Below are positions 58,579-64,000 of a stretch of 64,000 bases of DNA, in pieces; positions within the stretch are counted from its first letter, which is position 1; each line of letters begins with the position of its first letter. Made by a program: the position numbers and the translations under genes. The stretch is from NCBI GenBank assembly GCA_017618115.1, contig JAFZUX010000018.1:1-64000 (forward strand). The letters run 5' to 3'. The notes below the pieces were generated by a model. The model saw nothing but the letters and a program-made list of their open reading frames with translations, was not told the origin of the DNA and did not search any database. This DNA is from Bacteroidales bacterium (lineage in GTDB: Bacteria; Bacteroidota; Bacteroidia; Bacteroidales; UBA932).

Positions 58579-61500
58579 TTAGAAGGTTATCTCAACACCA
58601 GCTGCATACTGCTTACTGTTAGGGTAAACAGCCAACTGAAGGTTGATATTCTGCTCAGGATCCCAACCAGAGTACTTAGTGAAAGTAAGAAGGTTACGAC
58701 CTGTTACGAAGAATCTAACTCCTGTAAATACGCCACCCAACTTGTTAAGAGTGCTCTTATTCAATGAGTAAGAGAGGGTAACGCCCTTGAGTCTTACGAA
58801 TGAGGCGTTCTCAACCAATCTTGAGTCAAAGCACTCACCGTTTACAACATATTCAGGATTAGGATATTTAGCCTTCTGACCCGGAGTCGTCCACATCTGT
58901 GTCAGCAACTCGCTTGCAAGACGGTTATCTGCAAAGTTAGAGTTGGTGTAGAAGTAGCGGTCATTGTTGATCAGATATTTACCAAAGATACCTGAGAACT
59001 GAGCCTGCAATGCAAACTGCTTGTAAGTGAAGTCAATCTGAAGACCTGCAGACCAAGGAGCATATCTTGATTTACCAAGGAGAATACGGTTATCATCTGA
59101 GTAAACGTCTGTGATGTTACCATCCTTGTCATACCAGAGAGGTTTTCCGTTTGCAGGATCAATACCGGCACTCTTAACGTACCAGAGCTCACCTGCTGAG
59201 TGACCTACCTTGTAGTTCAAACCGTAATCAGGAAGCTGGAACTCGTCACGGCCGTCGAACAGCTCGGTGATTCTATCCTTGTTGTAGGATACGTTCAAAC
59301 TTGCCTGGAGGAACATATTCTCTGAACGAACGAAGTCATAAGTAATAGTAGCCTCAATACCCTCGTTCTTCATGTTACCGATGTTACCATAACCACCGTC
59401 TGTACCAGTTGAATAAGACCAAGGAATAGTAAGGAGCATATCCTTTGTATTCTTTCTGTAAACCTCCAACTTAGTCTCTAACTTATCCCAAAGTCTGAAG
59501 TCCAAAGCGATGTTTGCAGTTTCCAAAGTCTCCCAAGTCAGGTTATCATTACCGTAACCGCTGATGTAGTAAGTCAAGCCTTTATACTGAGTACCAGTAG
59601 AAACGGTAGCACGTGACAAGTAGTTGGAAATACCGGAGTTACCTACTGTACCGTAAGATACGGAGAGCTGTAACTTGTTGATCCAATCTGTATTCTGAAG
59701 GAGGGTCTTCTTAATGTTCCACATACCTCCTACAGACCAGAAGTTTGCATATCTCTTGTTCTTTCCAAAGAGTGAAGAACCATCACGACGGAATGAAGCG
59801 TCCAAGAAGTACTTGCCGTCATAGTCGTATGAAAGTCTTGAGAACAAAGAGTTGTATTTGTACTGTGAATAACTCTCACTTACAGAGCTAAGAAGGTCTT
59901 CACCATTACCCAGGGAAGCAAGACGTGCATCCGGCTGACCGGACTGCTCTGCGCTGAAGCCCTCAGAGTGGTTGATAATAGCCTCTTGTCCAACCAAAGC
60001 GGTGATGTTGTGTTTTTCACCAAGCTGGAATCTGTACTCAGCTGTATTAGTGGTAGTTAAACGATAGTATCTTGTAAAGCTCTGTCCAACATAAGGACCA
60101 TTTTGACGATAGATGTGAATCCAGTCCATAGGATCCTGGAGGTCACGTCTTGTCCATCTGTAGTCATATCCCTCAAGACCCTGAGCGAATCTGAAGGTAA
60201 GACCCTGGATAGGCTTAATCTCCTCATAGAGGTTACCGTTAAGTCTGAAGGTATTGTCCTTAACTTTCAGATATTTAAATCTGTAGTGAGGGTTCCATGA
60301 ACCAAAGTCATCCATATAAGGAGTCTCCTCACCAAGACCAACGAAGTTACCCTTTGCGTCAGTTATGATCTCTCTTGGAGTCCACCAAGTTGGAGCCCAC
60401 AAAGCAAAGTTAACAGGGTTGTTCCAGTTATTTCTGTTACCAGAAGAGTAATCTGAGTTGTAAGGGTTCTCTCTAGACTGCTGATATGCAAGACCCATAG
60501 CAATACCGAACTTGAACCACTCTGTAGGTTTTACGTTCATGTTGATACGAGCAGCATAACGGTTGTGAGCTGTCATAGGCTCAACACCTTCCATTCTGTT
60601 GGCAGCCATTGAGATATAGTAGTCTACAACCTGAGTTCTACCGGATACGGATACGTCTGCACCCATAGTAGGAACGTTCTGGTTCAAAGCCCACTTCATC
60701 CAGTTAGTTTCAATCTTATTGCTAAGTCTGAAGTTCTTCATTGCCTGGAAATCAGCGTCTGTTCTCATTGAAGGGTCTACCATCTCATAGAGGGTGAACC
60801 ACTCCTCAGAGTTAACTCGCTTGATAGGGTTTCTTGCCAAGTTGGAAACTCCGTAGTTAGCAGAAACTTTTACTGAAGGTTTCTCACTTGTACCCTTCTT
60901 AGTTGTGATGTAAACTACACCGTTAGCAGCACGAGAACCGTAGATAGCTGTAGAGGAAGCATCCTTAAGGATGGTAACGCTCTCAATATCATTAGGGTTC
61001 AATGTGTTGAAAATGTCACTCAATACAGGAGTTCCGTCCAATACGAACAGAGGAGCGGTAGATGCCTCCAAAGAGTTGACACCTCTAATACGCATAGATA
61101 CTGTAGCTGAAGGGTCTCCGGATGAGGTATAAACCTGCAGACCGGCTACCTGACCCTGAAGAGCATCTGCGGCGTTGATAACCGGTTTGTCCTTCAAAGC
61201 TTTAGCCTTAACGGTCTGAGCAGAACCTACCACTGAGGAGATCTTTCTTGCAGAACCGTAACCTACAACGATGGTAGGCTCCAGAAGCTGAGCATCTTCT
61301 GCCAATGATACGTTGATAACTGTTCTTCCGTTAACAGGAACTTCCTGAGCGGTATAACCTACAGCTGTGAAAACCAAAACAGCATCTCTTCTTGCGTTGA
61401 GAACGTACTGTCCGTTTCCGTCAGCAGCGGTACCGGTCTTTGTTCCTTTAACCATTACAGTAGCACCTGCAACTGGCTCGCCATCAGACGCTCCGGTAAC

Positions 61501-61587
61501 GGTACCTGTTACTTTTATTGTTTGTGCCCATCCAAACTGAGGAAGACACAACAACAGTAACGCTAAAACAAATGTAATTCGTTTCAT
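58579..61587 (-). CDS. SusC/RagA-family TonB-dependent transporter
   Basis: The 1002-residue outer-membrane transporter has a signal peptide to about residue 21, a carboxypeptidase-regulatory-like domain (about 25-100; VTGTVTGASDGEPVAGATVMVKGT), then a TonB-box/plug region (EPTIVVGYGSARKI…NAADALQGQVAGLQV, IRGVNSLEAST, VTILKDASSTAIYGSRAANGVV) and a 22-strand barrel ending in AAGVEITF. No STN domain, so no direct anti-sigma signalling. The 219 bases upstream hold no exact TAnnTTTG promoter on this strand and no regulator gene is adjacent. Confidence 0.95.
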   Translation of the reverse strand: MKRITFVLALLLLCLPQFGWAQTIKVTGTVTGASDGEPVAGATVMVKGTKTGTAADGNGQYVLNARRDAVLVFTAVGYTAQEVPVNGRTVINVSLAEDAQLLEPTIVVGYGSARKISSVVGSAQTVKAKALKDKPVINAADALQGQVAGLQVYTSSGDPSATVSMRIRGVNSLEASTAPLFVLDGTPVLSDIFNTLNPNDIESVTILKDASSTAIYGSRAANGVVYITTKKGTSEKPSVKVSANYGVSNLARNPIKRVNSEEWFTLYEMVDPSMRTDADFQAMKNFRLSNKIETNWMKWALNQNVPTMGADVSVSGRTQVVDYYISMAANRMEGVEPMTAHNRYAARINMNVKPTEWFKFGIAMGLAYQQSRENPYNSDYSSGNRNNWNNPVNFALWAPTWWTPREIITDAKGNFVGLGEETPYMDDFGSWNPHYRFKYLKVKDNTFRLNGNLYEEIKPIQGLTFRFAQGLEGYDYRWTRRDLQDPMDWIHIYRQNGPYVGQSFTRYYRLTTTNTAEYRFQLGEKHNITALVGQEAIINHSEGFSAEQSGQPDARLASLGNGEDLLSSVSESYSQYKYNSLFSRLSYDYDGKYFLDASFRRDGSSLFGKNKRYANFWSVGGMWNIKKTLLQNTDWINKLQLSVSYGTVGNSGISNYLSRATVSTGTQYKGLTYYISGYGNDNLTWETLETANIALDFRLWDKLETKLEVYRKNTKDMLLTIPWSYSTGTDGGYGNIGNMKNEGIEATITYDFVRSENMFLQASLNVSYNKDRITELFDGRDEFQLPDYGLNYKVGHSAGELWYVKSAGIDPANGKPLWYDKDGNITDVYSDDNRILLGKSRYAPWSAGLQIDFTYKQFALQAQFSGIFGKYLINNDRYFYTNSNFADNRLASELLTQMWTTPGQKAKYPNPEYVVNGECFDSRLVENASFVRLKGVTLSYSLNKSTLNKLGGVFTGVRFFVTGRNLLTFTKYSGWDPEQNINLQLAVYPNSKQYAAGVEITF

Positions 61588-61806
61588 TAGGTTAAATTTT
61601 AAGTTAATTTTTAGTAGTGTTGTTTTATTTGTTAATAATTTTCTTTTGGTCGGGTTTTAGTTAGGAGTGCAAGATACTGCTTTTTTTCTTTCCTACAAAT
61701 TATTTCTCAACTATTTTCAGCGAGATTGTATTTTATAACCAAAAACGCACCTTTTTTGTTACATTTGTAAAAGAAATTTTACAAAGCATATAATCAAGGG
61801 GGTTCT

Positions 61807-62661
61807 ATGATTGGAATTTTTGATTCCGGAGCAGGTGGTCTTTCAGTTTGGAAGGAGCTTATAACTATCATGCCATCAGAGGATTATTACTACATATCTG
61901 ACGCCGAGTACTGCCCTTATGGTCCAAAATGTAAGGAAATAGTAGAAAAAAGAGCGGAAACAATTTCCTCATACCTTATTAATAAGGGGGCGGAAATTAT
62001 AGTGGTTGCCTGCAACACAGCAACCGCCGCAGCCATATCTCACCTTAGGCAAACCTTTGATACTCCGTTTGTTGGAATGGAACCGGCGGTAAAACCGGCG
62101 GCTCAGCAGACCAAGAGCGGAGTGATTGGAGTGCTTGCTACACAGGGTACTTTCAAAGGGGAGTTATATCACTCTACATCAGAAAAATATGCAAAGAATA
62201 AGCAAGTCAAAATCATAGAGAAAGTTGGAGAGGGGCTGGTGGAACTGGTTGAACAGGGTAAAACACAAACACCTGAGGCTGAAGCTCTTGTACGTAAATA
62301 CGTAGAATCTATGATTGAAGAGGGAGCAGATTGCGTGGTACTGGGATGCACCCATTATCCGTTTCTTACCCCTGTTATAGAGAAAGTTGCGGCCAACAGA
62401 CTTAAAATTATCAACCCGGCGCCGGCAGTGGCCAAAAGAGCAAAGGAGGTTTTGGCCAAAGTGAGGGAGAAGAACGGGGGCCCAACCAAGAGATCTGACC
62501 TCTTCAAGGAGGGGAACATCATTGCCACAACGGGAGAGGGTGTGGAGCTGCTGGGCAAGATGAGCAAAGAGATTATCGCGGAGATAGAGAGAAGAGGGGT
62601 GCTTACTGAAAAGGAGCTGAATAATATCAAGAGAGAAAAAGTATTAACTTTGAAACTATAA
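61807..62661 (+). CDS. murI: Glutamate racemase
   Basis: It supplies D-glutamate for peptidoglycan. IGIFDSGAGGLSVWKEL at the start, the catalytic cysteines in VVACNTATAAAI and VLGCTHYPFLTP, and 284 residues fit MurI. AAGGGG lies 6-11 bases before the ATG. TACATTTG (61760-61767) is a perfect -7 element, without a clear upstream box. hppA follows after 13 bases. Confidence 0.94.
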   Translation: MIGIFDSGAGGLSVWKELITIMPSEDYYYISDAEYCPYGPKCKEIVEKRAETISSYLINKGAEIIVVACNTATAAAISHLRQTFDTPFVGMEPAVKPAAQQTKSGVIGVLATQGTFKGELYHSTSEKYAKNKQVKIIEKVGEGLVELVEQGKTQTPEAEALVRKYVESMIEEGADCVVLGCTHYPFLTPVIEKVAANRLKIINPAPAVAKRAKEVLAKVREKNGGPTKRSDLFKEGNIIATTGEGVELLGKMSKEIIAEIERRGVLTEKELNNIKREKVLTLKL

Positions 62662-62674
62662 TACATTTATAAAT

Positions 62675-64000
62675 ATGGATACCTCTATTCTATTTTGGTT
62701 AGTCCCGATTGCCTCTATTGTGGCACTGGGCTTTGCCTTCATCTTTTACAGGCAGATGCTGCGCCAGGATGAAGGAACTCCTAAGATGAAGGAGATTGCT
62801 CTCTATGTAAGACAGGGAGCCATGGCTTACCTTAAGCAGCAGTACAAAGTTGTAATTGTAGTATTTATTGTTCTGGCCGGACTCTTTGCCTTTTTGGCGT
62901 ACGGGCTTGGTATTCAGAACGGTTGGGTGCCTTTCGCATTCCTTACGGGAGGTTTCTTCAGCGGTTTGGCAGGCTTTATAGGAATGAAGACCGCTACTTT
63001 TGCCTCTGCACGAACCGCAGCCGCAGCCCGCAAATCTCTCAACGGAGGTCTTAAGGTTGCTTTCCGCAGCGGTGCCGTTATGGGACTTACCGTTGTAGGA
63101 CTGGGACTTTTGGATATTTCAATGTGGTATCTGATTCTGGATTACTTTGTTAACCCTGCAGATCTCTCTCAGAAACTGACAATTATAACCACCACAATGC
63201 TGACCTTCGGAATGGGAGCGTCTACTCAGGCTCTCTTTGCAAGAGTTGGCGGAGGTATATACACCAAGGCGGCAGACGTTGGAGCAGACCTTGTTGGAAA
63301 GGTTGAGGCCGGCGTTCCGGAGGATGACCCTCGTAACCCTGCAACCATTGCAGACAACGTTGGTGATAACGTAGGTGACGTTGCAGGTATGGGTGCAGAC
63401 CTTTACGAGTCTTACTGCGGAAGTATTCTGGCAACCGCAGCGCTCGGAGCCTCCTGTTTCATAGGCTCTTCCGAGATGCAGCTCAAGGCAGTCTTTGCCC
63501 CTATGCTTATTGCTGCAGTAGGAGTATTCCTCTCTATATTCGGAGTCTTTCTGGTTAAGACCAAGGAGAAGGCCGGTATGGCGCAACTGCTTAAGTCACT
63601 GAGCCGTGGAGTGAACGTCTCATCTGTTCTGATTGCAGTATTGGCTTTTGGAATTCTCTATCTTCTGCAACTCGAGCACTGGTTGGGAATCTCTTTCTCC
63701 GTTGTGACCGGTCTTATTGCAGGCGTTATAATTGGCAAGACTACAGAGTATTACACATCTCACTCATATAAACCTACACAGAAAATTGCAGAGAGTGCCG
63801 CAACCGGACCTGCTACCGTTATTATTCACGGTGTGGGAACCGGTATGATCTCTACCGCCATTCCTGTCATCACGATAGGTGTTGCAATCATTCTCTCATA
63901 CCTCTGTGCTACAGAGTTTTCCGCTAACCTGCTTGCAAAAGAGAACCTCTCATTCGGCCTTTACGGAATTGGTATTGCCGCTGTAGGTATGCTCTCTACC
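62675..64000 (+). CDS. hppA: Membrane-bound sodium/proton-translocating pyrophosphatase (partial)
   Basis: The gene starts at ATG 62675 (MDTSILFWLVPIASIVALGF) and runs off the window after 442 codons, so the full enzyme (about 700-750 aa) is cut. About nine membrane segments are visible. The catalytic loop VGADLVGKVEAGVPEDDPRN continuing to PATIADNVGDNVGDVAGMGADLYESY (from about residue 205) is intact. It couples pyrophosphate hydrolysis to ion export. The residues that separate potassium-dependent from independent types lie beyond the window. Confidence 0.95.
   Translation, partial: MDTSILFWLVPIASIVALGFAFIFYRQMLRQDEGTPKMKEIALYVRQGAMAYLKQQYKVVIVVFIVLAGLFAFLAYGLGIQNGWVPFAFLTGGFFSGLAGFIGMKTATFASARTAAAARKSLNGGLKVAFRSGAVMGLTVVGLGLLDISMWYLILDYFVNPADLSQKLTIITTTMLTFGMGASTQALFARVGGGIYTKAADVGADLVGKVEAGVPEDDPRNPATIADNVGDNVGDVAGMGADLYESYCGSILATAALGASCFIGSSEMQLKAVFAPMLIAAVGVFLSIFGVFLVKTKEKAGMAQLLKSLSRGVNVSSVLIAVLAFGILYLLQLEHWLGISFSVVTGLIAGVIIGKTTEYYTSHSYKPTQKIAESAATGPATVIIHGVGTGMISTAIPVITIGVAIILSYLCATEFSANLLAKENLSFGLYGIGIAAVGMLST

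Overview
The window comes from a member of the Bacteroidota, most likely an uncultured gut-type Bacteroidales. The evidence is a SusC/SusD pair, BamA with paired OmpH/Skp chaperones, BamD next to a Bacteroidetes-type omega subunit, the order parA-parB-DUF5683-LysM transglycosylase, DUF4491 and DUF4421 proteins, and several promoters of the TTTG-N19/20-TAnnTTTG type. I did not identify the genus.

Layout. 1-7300: accessory start with a nucleotidyltransferase end, a small antitoxin-like gene, a toxin/XRE pair, a candidate small RNA, a fimbrillin/leucine-rich/FISUMP composite lipoprotein, secreted proteins and the remnant of a duplicated gene. 7300-11770: hpf, then the minus-strand run hpt-adk-obg-PAP2-lplA, then purE. 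11870-22330: a helix-hairpin-helix outer-membrane protein, a NapH/NapG-like fusion, the parA-parB-DUF5683-mltD run, a lipid kinase and DUF4421. 22390-28400: histidine phosphatase, DUF4491, a REP-associated tyrosine transposase (RAYT), a structured non-coding region, tRNA-Phe and priA. 28690-31490: PIG-L deacetylase, dicarboxylate symporter and Asp/Glu racemase. 31580-38280: rubrerythrin, Gate-domain protein, trxB, bamD, rpoZ, recN and nagB. 38800-44210: LysM/binding protein, purC, glycosyltransferase, OmpH and pdxJ. 44280-49550: nadK-uppS-bamA-skp-skp. 49700-53970: korAB and gdhA. 54100-61590: M64 peptidase and a SusCD operon. 61800-64000: murI and hppA (cut by the window end).

The most interesting system is a family of 35-bp imperfect palindromes joined by conserved 17-bp linkers, giving an exact 52-bp period. 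I found 17 full copies in four arrays (13.7, 24.2, 28.5 and 38.7 kb). Every array lies between two convergent genes, within 35 bp of at least one stop codon. The array at 24.2 kb ends 22 bp from the stop codon of an intact RAYT with HVH and catalytic Tyr motifs. This fits a REP/RAYT pair: a domesticated HUH transposase with its repeat family. Arrays 2 and 3 share module order and a 37-38-bp G-rich spacer, so one looks like an inverted copy of the other. A second unexplained region lies between the RAYT and tRNA-Phe: a chain of seven perfect mini-hairpins next to a pair of related larger palindromes.

How the genes work together. Housekeeping genes cover purine synthesis and salvage (purE, purC, hpt, adk), envelope assembly (bamA, bamD, skp, uppS, murI, mltD), chromosome segregation and repair (parAB, priA, recN), redox defence (rbr, trxB), cofactors (pdxJ, nadK, lplA) and the 2-oxoglutarate/glutamate node (korAB, gdhA). 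The SusCD-lipoprotein operon with an adjacent secreted M64 metallopeptidase suggests uptake of peptides or glycoprotein fragments.
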